A stretch of DNA of 64,000 bases from Proteus vulgaris (GTDB lineage Bacteria > Pseudomonadota > Gammaproteobacteria > Enterobacterales > Enterobacteriaceae), in NCBI GenBank assembly GCA_901472505.1, contig LR590468.1, positions 186,001 through 250,000 on the forward strand. The letters run 5' to 3'. The position numbers and the translations under genes are program-made. Positions 8,584 to 15,722 of this stretch are shown here, one piece after another; position 1 is the stretch's first letter, and each line of letters starts with the position of its first letter. The notes beneath the pieces are model-generated. The model was not told the origin of the DNA and ran no database searches. It saw only the letters and a list, made by a program, of their open reading frames with translations.

Positions 8584-9169
8584 GATGATTGCCTCTGCGA
8601 TATGTTGGCCAGTTAAACGTTAATACCGTTCCACCCTGTAATAATCTGTCCACGGCTCGTTCACCAAGCATTTCTTGTAGATCAACAACGGGCAAGTTGC
8701 TTATCAAAATTGTAGGTAGCAAATCTTCGTAGCGATCATTAATCACCTCAAACAAGATATTACGTTCAGAATCAGTGCCATACTGAACACCAATTTCATC
8801 AATAATTAACAAATCAGGTGTGCAATATTTTTCAAGTACATCAAGTTCACTGAATTCTGAATTTCCAGCCCATGTTCTTCGAAAAGCGCGAATGATACGT
8901 GAGGCTGTGGTAATGAATACCGTTTCTTGCAATTCTCCGGCAATCTGACGGGCGATTGATACTGCAAGGTGTGTTTTACCAGTTCCGGGTGTTCCACACA
9001 GTACAAGCCCCTCTCCTGCGTTTTTTCGGTCACCCCAAGTTTCAACGTACTGCTGACAAATTTTTAAATTATGTTTTGCTGTTGGCGTTGAGGCTACAAA
9101 TGATTCAAATGTCGCATTAGCAAAGCGAGGTGGAATATTCACCGCAGTTAGTAAATTTTGTTCAGACAT
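8576..9169 (-). CDS. DnaC-like helicase loader
   Basis: This AAA+ ATPase of about 197 residues should load the DnaB-like helicase. It shows Walker A GTPGTGKTHLAVSIA, Walker B LLIIDEIGVQ and the C-terminal arginine region GERAVDRLLQGG. The frame extends to 9184, but GGGAGG spaced 5 bases before the ATG at 9169 favours that start. Its first codons overlap the end of the upstream replication gene. Confidence 0.9.
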   Translation of the reverse strand: MSEQNLLTAVNIPPRFANATFESFVASTPTAKHNLKICQQYVETWGDRKNAGEGLVLCGTPGTGKTHLAVSIARQIAGELQETVFITTASRIIRAFRRTWAGNSEFSELDVLEKYCTPDLLIIDEIGVQYGTDSERNILFEVINDRYEDLLPTILISNLPVVDLQEMLGERAVDRLLQGGTVLTFNWPTYRRGNHHA

Positions 9170-9497
9170 TTCCACCTCCCACAAACCAATGCGGATCTTG
9201 AGACTGGTAATCTTTTTCGCTAAACCCAGTGTGAGAATTTACTTTTTGAGTTTGTACTACTGCTCTTTCAGGAAATAGCCCTTGCCAACCGTTAGCAATT
9301 GAATTGCAAATCACAGCATTGGCATCGGTGCAAAGTGATAATTTTTTTGCTTGTTGCTTGCACATGGTTTCTGTCAGCGGTTTTTTAATTTCTTTCCTGA
9401 AGTTAATCCAATCCTGCCAAACCTCATCACTCACATTTGACGGTTTAGATAATTTTGGATCGAATTTATTTTTCGATTTTTTCCCCTCGAGTAATTC

Positions 9498-9557
9498 TTG
9501 TGGATCATGTTTTGAATTTACTTGTGGATCATGTTTTGAATTTACTTGTGGATCGCC
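9498..9557. repeat. Tandem 24-bp repeat in replication gene linker
   Basis: Two full copies and a partial third of a 24-bp unit beginning TTGTGGATCATG start at 9498, 9522 and 9546. In the gene's frame they encode an eight-residue repeat of the type DPQVNSKH. The units stay in frame, so this is length variation in a linker. Confidence 0.8.
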
Positions 9558-9637
9558 TCCAGATTCTGGAGGGGTGAAAACCCCCTTGAACGCCAGATTC
9601 TGGAGGGTCAAACCGTATATTTTTATCGTTTTCTGTA

Positions 9638-9682
9638 CGGTCAGAATCTGAACGGTCAGAATCTGGACGGTGAGAATTTGAT
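9638..9682. repeat. Tandem 15-bp repeat in replication gene linker
   Basis: Three near-copies of a 15-bp unit (ACGGTCAGAATCTGA and variants) encode an Asp/Ser/Arg-rich stretch (DSDRSDSDRT) just after the helix-turn-helix domain. Similar iterated sites inside initiator genes can serve as phage origins (lambda O iterons), so an origin is possible but unproven. Confidence 0.6.
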
Positions 9683-10015
9683 AGTTTTTCACGCTGTTTT
9701 CTTAATTTTGCATTTTCTTCTAATGCAATTTTTTCTAATTTATCGACATTTAAAAAATATAAATTTGAAGCGTTACGATTGCCATTTCTACGTTGTTTTT
9801 TGACTAACCAACCATCACGCTCAAGTTCATTACACGCATTACGAATTGTACTAATTCCTGCACCAATTTGACGGCTAATAGTTTCAACACTGGGATAAGC
9901 AACCCCTTCATCGCTTGAATAATCAGCTAGGCGTACCATGATCATTAATTTGGTACCCTTAACACCTGAAACAGCACATGCATCCCATACATAGCCAGTT
10001 AATTTATTACTCATT

Positions 10016-10240
10016 TCACACCCCCAGTGCTTTAGCTATATTACGGCAAGCATTTTGGTACTGCTCAGGGGTTAAATTCTTCGACAGTAATTTTTGTTTT
10101 TGCTTTTCATACTGTTCCCAAACTAACAGCGCAATAACACGTCTACCCTCAAAAATATCCCTAATTTCTGATATATGGGCAGGTTTATCATTCAGCATAA
10201 ACCCATTACGGTATGTGATTTTTTCAGTTGATCTAATCAT
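10016..10240 (-). CDS. Small phage protein, 74 residues
   Basis: A 74-residue, mainly helical protein with a charged middle (WEQYEKQKQKLLSKNLTPEQYQNACRNIAKALGV). It starts at the repeated leader (10238-10253), and its stop lies 2 bases before the next start. Unknown function. Confidence 0.65.
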   Translation of the reverse strand: MIRSTEKITYRNGFMLNDKPAHISEIRDIFEGRRVIALLVWEQYEKQKQKLLSKNLTPEQYQNACRNIAKALGV

Positions 10241-10253
10241 TGGTCTTGCCTCT
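10238..10253 (-). promoter_or_regulatory. Repeated start-associated leader, copy 3
   Basis: Exact 16-base copy on the minus strand, directly before the 74-residue ORF and just after the stop of the YdaT-like gene. Confidence 0.7.
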
Positions 10254-10257
10254 TGAA

Positions 10258-10713
10258 TTAATGCACGCTGGTCGGGCGTGATATCTCATTTAATGCACGT
10301 ACTACATTGTTTATTTGGTGTGACATGTCACGACCTTCTAATAAGATTTCAGTCATAGCATCAGCAAAACGCTGAATGGCCACGGTTGCTAAATAGTTTT
10401 TTGTATCTCCACGTACTCGAGCTAACCTCGAAGCCGGTAGTGCCATTTCTATCGCTGGCATTAACTCAGCAATCTTTCTTTGAGATGCACGGGAATCACC
10501 TCTTAACCAGCGAAATATCTGTTGTCGGTTATTGTTGATTGCTTTCCAATCTGCCTTACCCGTTTGATCCTCAATGGCATATAATCGACCATTTTCTTGA
10601 TTAATCACTAATCGTAAGTAAGCTCGACTAATCTCGATGGCAACATGTTCTTGCCCTTGTTCTACCGCCCAATCTTCAATTTCAGCTCTGATAATATTGA
10701 TATCAAAATTCAT
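10258..10713 (-). CDS. YdaT-like regulator/toxin (CII position)
   Basis: The 151-residue protein matches the Rac-prophage YdaT family pattern: QQIFRWLRGDSR, then KIAELMPAIEMALP and ASRLARVRG. Ectopic YdaT is known to be toxic in E. coli. In phage context this family occupies the cII position and is thought to act as a DNA-binding regulator. Here it is second in the leftward operon after the Cro/YdaS-like gene, with AGGAG before the ATG. Both labels (toxin, CII-like regulator) are from family knowledge. Confidence 0.75.
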   Translation of the reverse strand: MNFDINIIRAEIEDWAVEQGQEHVAIEISRAYLRLVINQENGRLYAIEDQTGKADWKAINNNRQQIFRWLRGDSRASQRKIAELMPAIEMALPASRLARVRGDTKNYLATVAIQRFADAMTEILLEGRDMSHQINNVVRALNEISRPTSVH

Positions 10714-10760
10714 TTTTGCGTCTCCTGTCGCTAAAAAATTGATTACGAATAATCAGTTTT

Positions 10761-11009
10761 TTAATTTGATACCTGTAATACTGAATGTTCCTTTGGTAAA
10801 CCATCCCAAGGATTTGGATAATCAACTGGATTTAGATCATGTGGTGTTACTAACCAATTAGTTTTTGCTGACCACTCGATAGCTTTTCTACCTTTAGGTA
10901 GGTAACTACCAGCTATAACTTGGCTAATAAATCCTTGAGTAACTCCAACTGTTTTCCCAAATTCAGCTTGGCTAATTTTTTGTTTTTTTAAATACAAACC
11001 TAATTTCAT
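10761..11009 (-). CDS. Cro/YdaS-like repressor
   Basis: This 82-residue protein has a helix-turn-helix: SQAEFGKTVGVTQGFISQVIAG. It is the first gene of the leftward operon, divergent from the CI-like gene, with operators between them, so it is the Cro counterpart. It resembles YdaS, which is partnered with YdaT in the Rac prophage. The gene downstream is YdaT-like, which supports the pairing. AGGAG precedes the ATG. Confidence 0.8.
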   Translation of the reverse strand: MKLGLYLKKQKISQAEFGKTVGVTQGFISQVIAGSYLPKGRKAIEWSAKTNWLVTPHDLNPVDYPNPWDGLPKEHSVLQVSN

Positions 11010-11038
11010 GTTTTTCTCCTGTTATTTAATGACTAAAT

Positions 11039-11101
11039 ATTAGCAATGCTAATTTAATAAATCAATAGCAATGCTATTGGAAAAATATTAGCAATACAAA
11101 T
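11039..11101. promoter_or_regulatory. Right operator region with three repressor sites
   Basis: Three related 15-mers lie between cro and cI. ATTAGCAATGCTAAT (11039-11053) is a perfect palindrome about its central base. AATAGCAATGCTATT (11064-11078) is the second, and ATTAGCAATACAAAT (11087-11101) is a degraded third. Centres are 25 and 23 bp apart. On the minus strand TTGATT and TAATAT with a 17-bp spacer give a cro promoter overlapped by the first two. The weakest site lies next to the cI start, as OR3 does in lambda. Confidence 0.85.
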
Positions 11102-11109
11102 AAAATGTA

Positions 11110-11865
11110 ATGATGAATAGAAAAATTTCAGAATCAGACAAAATTGCAGCTCAGAACTTACGAAATATTTGGGAATCCAAAAGAGAATCTCTGGGCTTAA
11201 CTCAAGAAAAAGCTGCAGATATTATGGGATTTGCAACTCAAGGTGCTGTAAGCCAATATCTGAACGGTAGAACAGCTTTAAATACAGATACTATTCTAAA
11301 GTTTGCATCATTATTGAGGGTTGATCCGGAAGATATTAACCCAGAGCTAAAAATTTTATTAGACTACGTTAGAAAAACAAGAAAAGAAGAAGAAACAAAA
11401 CAACCAATGCCGTCCACTCAAAATGAACATACAACATTAAAACTAATGGATGTATATGCAAAAGCAGGTCCCGGTGGCTTTATAAATAACGATTTCCCTG
11501 ACACCATTAAGTCTATTGAGTTCTCGCCAGAGAAGGTTTTTGAGTTATTTGGTCGTAAAAGCTTAAAAGGTATTGAAATAATTAATATTAGTGGTGACAG
11601 CATGTCTCCTGCTATTAATCCCCGAGATGTTGTTTTTGTTGACACCCACAATGAGTTTTTTGATGGTGATGGTGTTTATATTTTTAGTTTCGAAAACTCA
11701 TTATTTATAAAAAGATTACAACGAGTTAAAGGTAGAAAATTGGCTGTTAAATCGGATAATCCTGCTTATGAAACGTTTTATATTGAAGAATCAGAAATGT
11801 GTGATCTTCGAATTATTGGAAAAGTAATAAAATCACTCCCTATCAGAATGATTGATTTTGCATAA
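11110..11865 (+). CDS. CI-like prophage repressor with S24 peptidase domain
   Basis: This 251-residue protein maintains lysogeny. Residues ~25-75 are a helix-turn-helix (LTQEKAADIMGFATQGAVSQYLNG). Residues ~125-250 are a LexA/UmuD-type S24 domain with the nucleophile in GDSMSP and the general-base lysine in LFIKRLQRV. RecA-triggered self-cleavage and SOS induction are therefore expected. There is no ribosome binding site before the ATG pair at 11110, so the message may be leaderless, as for lambda cI transcribed from PRM. Confidence 0.9.
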   Translation: MMNRKISESDKIAAQNLRNIWESKRESLGLTQEKAADIMGFATQGAVSQYLNGRTALNTDTILKFASLLRVDPEDINPELKILLDYVRKTRKEEETKQPMPSTQNEHTTLKLMDVYAKAGPGGFINNDFPDTIKSIEFSPEKVFELFGRKSLKGIEIINISGDSMSPAINPRDVVFVDTHNEFFDGDGVYIFSFENSLFIKRLQRVKGRKLAVKSDNPAYETFYIEESEMCDLRIIGKVIKSLPIRMIDFA

Positions 11866-11886
11866 AATAACAATGAGTTAAAGATG

Positions 11887-11913
11887 ACCACCGTATTAGC
11901 GGTGGTTTTTTTT
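11887..11913 (+). terminator. Terminator after cI
   Basis: ACCACCG pairs with CGGTGGT over a six-base loop, followed by seven T, 22 bases past the repressor stop. Confidence 0.85.
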
Positions 11914-11922
11914 ACCCAAAAT

Positions 11923-11963
11923 ATTAGCAATGCTATTGACATGCAAAATAGCAATGCTAATAT
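11923..11963 (+). promoter_or_regulatory. Left-type operator pair and early promoter
   Basis: ATTAGCAATGCTATT (11923-11937) and AATAGCAATGCTAAT (11947-11961) are the same operators seen before cI, centred 24 bp apart. They overlap a promoter, TTGACA (11936-11941) and TAATAT (11958-11963) with a 16-bp spacer. This is the counterpart of lambda OL/PL, driving the genes from 12242 to int. Confidence 0.85.
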
Positions 11964-12107
11964 CTCATCAATTAAAAACAACACAGCAAGTGTTTAGGTA
12001 AGTGTTCAGACCTTCTTATTCAGCACTAGGGAATATTTCAGACCAAAGCTACAAAGACATGACCATGACGGCTCGGAAAGACGAGCAATAAGTTACAGAC
12101 GTAAAAA

Positions 12108-12130
12108 AACCCACCGAAGTGGGTTCCTTT
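12108..12130 (+). terminator. Hairpin in early leader
   Basis: AACCCAC pairs with GTGGGTT with a four-base loop, followed by a modest CCTTT tract. It could be an early terminator that is overcome by antitermination. Confidence 0.4.
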
Positions 12131-12188
12131 ACCTCGGGTCGCCGACCAAAGCTAACCGAGAGTTCTACTAGCGCGACCAAACGCTAGA

Positions 12189-12204
12189 AGAGGCAAGACC
12201 AATG
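12189..12204 (+). promoter_or_regulatory. Repeated start-associated leader, copy 4, with a mini-ORF
   Basis: Exact 16-base copy. The ATG opens an ORF of four codons (MINH) and a stop at 12216, 25 bases before the next gene. It may be a leader peptide, or the remnant of a lost gene. Confidence 0.6.
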
Positions 12205-12241
12205 ATAAATCACTGATCGCCGTTATTTTAAAGGAGTTGCT

Positions 12242-12574
12242 ATGAAAGCACAACCTGAAAGCCTAACCGTCACACTCTATATTCACGCTCAAAAACAGTT
12301 CGATGGTTCTTATCAATATAACGCCTACGCATTTAAAGCCGATCCTAATGCTGGACTAGGTTTTGTTATTGCTGAACACACTGTTGATATTCCTTTTAAA
12401 GAACCAATTCAAATTGATCTCATTCACGCTGAAATTGATTTTCTACGTAATGAGCAAGAAAAAATTCTTGCTGATGCCCAAGTGAAATCAAGCTTGTTAG
12501 AAGATCAAATCCAAATGCTTCTCTGCTTGGAAGGCAAACCCATATCGAAAACTGACGAAGAAATCCCTTACTAA
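12242..12574 (+). CDS. Unknown phage early protein, 110 residues
   Basis: The first sizeable gene of the rightward operon, with AAAGGAG before the ATG. The N-terminal half looks beta-rich and the C-terminal half is helical and acidic. No family recognised. Its stop codon overlaps the repeated leader of the next gene. By position it could be a recombination or host-takeover accessory. Confidence 0.65.
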   Translation: MKAQPESLTVTLYIHAQKQFDGSYQYNAYAFKADPNAGLGFVIAEHTVDIPFKEPIQIDLIHAEIDFLRNEQEKILADAQVKSSLLEDQIQMLLCLEGKPISKTDEEIPY

Positions 12575-12589
12575 GAGGCAAGACCAATG
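12574..12589 (+). promoter_or_regulatory. Repeated start-associated leader, copy 5
   Basis: Exact 16-base copy; its ATG starts the 655-residue protein. The upstream stop TAA supplies the first A. Confidence 0.75.
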
Positions 12590-14554
12590 AAAACTTTTAT
12601 CTGTGTATTTGAGCCTACGACCGAGGCTCGTACAAACAATGGTGCTGTACCGTTGGCCATAGCGTTAAGCACTGCTAATGCAAAACTGGCAACAGCGACT
12701 GCAGTAGTGAAATTATCTGAAGCATATCCAGAAGCTATGGATAACTTTAATACTGATGAGCCATTAATTAGCGAACATCTTGACGGTTCTGCATGCCCTA
12801 CTTTAGATGCTTTCGATGAAAAATTTGCTGTTGAAAATGAGTATGACGGTACTCAATGGAAACCTATCGAATATAGAGAGTTCAAAAAGCTAGCCACAAA
12901 ACCTCGTATCGCCAGCCTGCTATTATTTGGAAAGACTCAAATAACAAACAAAGAGTTCTCTTTTACATTGAAATATCTTGCTGGCACAGAAGATCCCAAA
13001 ATTCGTAATATCGCCACAGGCCTTGCAGAAATAACAAAGTTATCTTTGATGGATGCTGAACAAACGATGGAAATAGCACAGGCTATCTATGAGTTTGCTA
13101 ATGAAGATGTCACCGTTGAAGAAGCTAAATCACTAGGTGAAAGCTGGCTGACAGAAGAATCTGAGCAACCACAAGAAGAAATATCTTCTATCAAGCGTAA
13201 CTACACAACTATAGATACTGAAATCGCCTTAGCGCTGTTAGATGATTTTGATCCTAATAATGTTCTTCCCTCTCAAGTAAAGAAAGCCAAAGAGCTGATA
13301 GATGATGACGACAAAGCATGGAAACGCTGGTCAATGGATTTACGCACAACAGCAGGCATCTTAGATATACCTCGTGAAAAGATTTTTGCATTAATAGCTG
13401 AAAGTAAAAAACAGCCTGAGTTATTAGATAATCCTAATGCACGAAAAGAGTTGATTGATCTGCATTTGGGCATTAGCAAATCTAACAACACTAAAAAAGA
13501 AGAAATGACTACTAAATTAACTCAAACAGATAATGCCTCTTTAATATCCAAAGAAAATACAGTTGGGAAAGAAACTAAGCCTAAACGTTCGCGTAAAAAG
13601 CAAGAAGTAGCGCCTAAGGCAGAAACAGCTCAAGTGATTGAGCAAATTGAAAAATCTAAAGAGCCAGAAACACCATCAGTACCACACGATAATTTTGAGC
13701 AACGTGCCAGTGTTATTGATGAAGTTCTTAACGCGAGTGATGCTAATAACCTAAGTATTTGGAAAAGCGTACAACGTACAGACCCTCGTTTTACTAAACC
13801 ATTAGAAGGCATGGGATTTATAGGGACTAGCATAAACAGCACCTACATGTTTATGCGTGCGACTGAAATATTCGGCCCTATTGGTGAAGGCTGGGGTTAT
13901 GAGGTCCTTGAAGAAAAATTCATTGATGGAAAGCCTCTTGTAGAACCTGTTCTTGATGAGCGTAATAAACAAGTTGCAACCCGTTTTTTACGGGATGGTG
14001 ACGGCTCGTTATTCTGCGAACAAAACCACTCAATTAAGATCCGATTTTGGTACATCATCGAATGTGAAACCCGCGGTGAATTTGAAAGTTATGGTGCAAC
14101 ACCATACCGCTATCAAACTAACTATGGCATTAAGGTTGACGGTGAAGTTATTAAAAAATCACTAACTGATGCCATCAAAAAAGCCCTATCAATGCTTGGC
14201 TTTAGCTCTGATGTCTTTATGGGTATGCATGATAACCCTGAATACTTAGCAAGTAATAAACTTGAATTTGAAATTAAAAACGCGAGTGAAAAAGCTGAAG
14301 ATATCACGCGTATTCGCAAAGAATTAGACGAGAAATTTACTAAACATACAGAAGTGATGCGTAGTGCTGTTACTGAGAATGAATTGCGAGGCATTGCATC
14401 CACATTAACACGTGAAATTTCTGCGCATATCAAATCAGCTCAAGAACGTCGTGACAACGATTACGAGAAGTATTTATCTGGCCGTTTACGTCGATTAAAC
14501 CAAATCGAAAAAGAGTGTTTAGACAAACTGAAACAGAAAGAAGAGGCAATCTAA
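12587..14554 (+). CDS. Large phage recombination protein, candidate Rad52-like annealase
   Basis: The 655-residue product has three regions. Residues 1-~310 are an acidic helical domain that reminds me of the long N-terminal parts of prophage RecE-type proteins. Residues ~310-380 are a K/E-rich linker. Residues ~390-560 contain GFIGTSINSTYMF, EGWGYEV, and KKSLTDAIKKALSMLGFSSDVF. That last stretch resembles the AVTDALKRALRxFG signature of Rad52-type single-strand annealing proteins. A coiled coil ends the protein. Position in the early operon before Gp157 fits a phage recombinase. No nuclease motif was seen. The family call is inference. Confidence 0.55.
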   Translation: MKTFICVFEPTTEARTNNGAVPLAIALSTANAKLATATAVVKLSEAYPEAMDNFNTDEPLISEHLDGSACPTLDAFDEKFAVENEYDGTQWKPIEYREFKKLATKPRIASLLLFGKTQITNKEFSFTLKYLAGTEDPKIRNIATGLAEITKLSLMDAEQTMEIAQAIYEFANEDVTVEEAKSLGESWLTEESEQPQEEISSIKRNYTTIDTEIALALLDDFDPNNVLPSQVKKAKELIDDDDKAWKRWSMDLRTTAGILDIPREKIFALIAESKKQPELLDNPNARKELIDLHLGISKSNNTKKEEMTTKLTQTDNASLISKENTVGKETKPKRSRKKQEVAPKAETAQVIEQIEKSKEPETPSVPHDNFEQRASVIDEVLNASDANNLSIWKSVQRTDPRFTKPLEGMGFIGTSINSTYMFMRATEIFGPIGEGWGYEVLEEKFIDGKPLVEPVLDERNKQVATRFLRDGDGSLFCEQNHSIKIRFWYIIECETRGEFESYGATPYRYQTNYGIKVDGEVIKKSLTDAIKKALSMLGFSSDVFMGMHDNPEYLASNKLEFEIKNASEKAEDITRIRKELDEKFTKHTEVMRSAVTENELRGIASTLTREISAHIKSAQERRDNDYEKYLSGRLRRLNQIEKECLDKLKQKEEAI

Positions 14555-15054
14555 TGACCAATACTACTGCTATCGCACTGGCGACCAATTACGAAAAATT
14601 ACAACAACTCGTTGAAACAGGAGAATTCTCTCCTGAAGATATCGCAGATACGTTGGAAGGTATCGAGGGCGAGCTAGGTGACAAATTGGATGCGATTATG
14701 CACCACGTTCGCAATATCGAAGGTCAAGCTAAAACACTTGATGAGGAATCTAAACGTTTATCTGATCGTAAAAAATCATTCGAAAACCAAGCTAAAAACC
14801 TAAAGAAATATGCTCTTAACTGCTTATTGGCTTCAGGATTAGATAAATTAAAAACAACAAAAAATACATTCACAGCTAGAGCTGGTGTCGTTCGAGTCAT
14901 TATCGACAATGAGGCTTTATTACCGGATGAGTTGGTTGATGTTCAAACCATCACCGCACCTGATAAAAAAGGCATTAAAGAAGCGATTGAAAACGGAATT
15001 GAAATACCTGGTGCTCACTTAGAAGTCGGTGACCGATCATTAATGGTTCGTTAA
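14554..15054 (+). CDS. Siphovirus Gp157 family protein
   Basis: The ~166-residue protein has the Gp157 layout: a long N-terminal coiled coil (KLQQLVETGEFSPEDIADTLEGIEGEL, then charged heptads) and a C-terminal compact region. The family was linked to phage resistance in Streptococcus thermophilus phages and is common in recombination modules. The frame opens at 14515, but the ATG at 14554 overlaps the previous stop (TAATG) and is preceded by AGAGGCAA, so I use it. Confidence 0.8.
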   Translation: MTNTTAIALATNYEKLQQLVETGEFSPEDIADTLEGIEGELGDKLDAIMHHVRNIEGQAKTLDEESKRLSDRKKSFENQAKNLKKYALNCLLASGLDKLKTTKNTFTARAGVVRVIIDNEALLPDELVDVQTITAPDKKGIKEAIENGIEIPGAHLEVGDRSLMVR

Positions 15055-15063
15055 TTCATAATA

Positions 15064-15081
15064 GCGCCCTTTAGTGGGCGC
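15064..15081. other. Short GC-rich hairpin between early genes
   Basis: GCGCCC and GGGCGC pair around a six-base loop. There is no T tract. It may protect or process the early message. Confidence 0.4.
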
Positions 15082-15101
15082 ATTATCAGGAGATAAACGT
15101 T

Positions 15102-15317
15102 ATGGCTATGAAGTTAGAAGTTGTCATCACTCATGATGAAACAACCAATAAATGCAGTATCGAATGGTCTACGGCATCAACAAAAAATGTCACAGAGCAA
15201 GAACAGCAAGCCCTTTCATCGATGCAAAAAGCGTTATTGCTACAACTTGGGCACCCTATAAAATACAGCTATTGTTCATTAAGTGACATGTCACAAAGAG
15301 GCAAGACCAATGCTTAG
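15102..15317 (+). CDS. Unknown small phage protein, 71 residues
   Basis: A 71-residue ORF with AGGAG ten bases before the ATG. It contains beta-like LEVVITHDETTNKCSIEW and a helical second half. No family recognised. It overlaps the next gene by 8 bases. Confidence 0.6.
   Translation: MAMKLEVVITHDETTNKCSIEWSTASTKNVTEQEQQALSSMQKALLLQLGHPIKYSYCSLSDMSQRGKTNA
15297..15312 (+). promoter_or_regulatory. Repeated start-associated leader, copy 6
   Basis: Exact 16-base copy; its ATG at 15310 starts the next small ORF, inside the end of the previous gene. Confidence 0.75.
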
Positions 15318-15480
15318 ACACTCTCAACAAAAAGACCAAGCCGTAAAGATCACATTACCTGATGGTACACATGGCTTTGTTTCAACAGATAGACGTTGCC
15401 ATGTTTCATACGACTTTCCAGCACACGTCAAAATTGAACTTCAACCCACTCCTGCTGAGCAACAAAGGAGTAAACAATAA
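15310..15480 (+). CDS. Unknown small phage protein, 56 residues
   Basis: A 56-residue ORF, beta-like (VKITLPDGTHGFVSTDRRCHVSYDF begins after residue 10). The start is set by the repeated leader. Its stop overlaps the next start as TAATG. No family recognised. Confidence 0.6.
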   Translation: MLRHSQQKDQAVKITLPDGTHGFVSTDRRCHVSYDFPAHVKIELQPTPAEQQRSKQ

Positions 15481-15650
15481 TGTTTGGTTTATTCCTTTTG
15501 ATATGTAGCTCGGTGAATTGTCAGTTTGAGCCCTATGGCTACATTTATCCTGATGAACAAAATTGTTTAATTGATAAGGAATTACTCGCGACCAAAGGGA
15601 AAATTGCAGAGTGCTATCCAGTGGAAGGAATTATTCGAGTAAAAAGTTGA
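15480..15650 (+). CDS. DUF1482-like small phage protein (YebW type)
   Basis: This 56-residue ORF starts MFGLFLLICS and has spaced cysteines (C14, C29, C45) and ECYPVEG. This is the arrangement of the DUF1482 family, including E. coli YebW (MFALVLFVC, QQCL, CFPIE). Function unknown. Translational coupling to the previous gene through TAATG supports it. Confidence 0.7.
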   Translation: MFGLFLLICSSVNCQFEPYGYIYPDEQNCLIDKELLATKGKIAECYPVEGIIRVKS

Positions 15651-15722
15651 TTAAGCATAATCAGTTTTTACTTTTCGTTGTTATTAGCATGGTGGTTTAT
15701 TCAAGACCAATGGATAACCACC

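Larger units (their letters stand above)
9162..10014 (-). pseudogene. Phage replication initiator (O/DnaT-like), split by a +1 frameshift
   Basis: Two halves of one protein lie in different frames. The N-terminal half (start 10014) has a helix-turn-helix domain: TISRQIGAGISTIRNACNELERDGWL. The C-terminal half has DEVWQDWINFRKEIKKPLTE and ends NGWQGLFPER, as in phage helix-turn-helix replication proteins. Reading passes from one to the other if one base is removed near 9571-9585, where the minus strand reads G5 T4 C A C4. The linker holds a 24-bp and a 15-bp tandem repeat. The joined protein would be ~280 residues and would recruit the loader and helicase. It may be a sequencing error, a true mutation, or recoding. 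Confidence 0.75.
11914..12241. other. Leader of the rightward early operon
   Basis: This stretch holds the second operator region, a promoter, a hairpin at 12108-12125 and one copy of the repeated leader followed by a five-codon ORF. The leader is about 280 bases long, so an antitermination site could be hidden here; I do not recognise a nut sequence. Confidence 0.5.

Noticed and set aside
9498..9557. Direct repeats considered as a CRISPR array
   Set aside because: No spacers; the repeats are contiguous and in frame in a coding linker.
9304..9803. Plus-strand ORFs opposite the replication gene
   Set aside because: They mirror the tandem repeats of the real gene and have no ribosome sites.
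10320..10331. GTGACATGTCAC considered as a matS site for MatP
   Set aside because: matS is GTGAC-RNY-GTCAC with a three-base centre; this has two bases.
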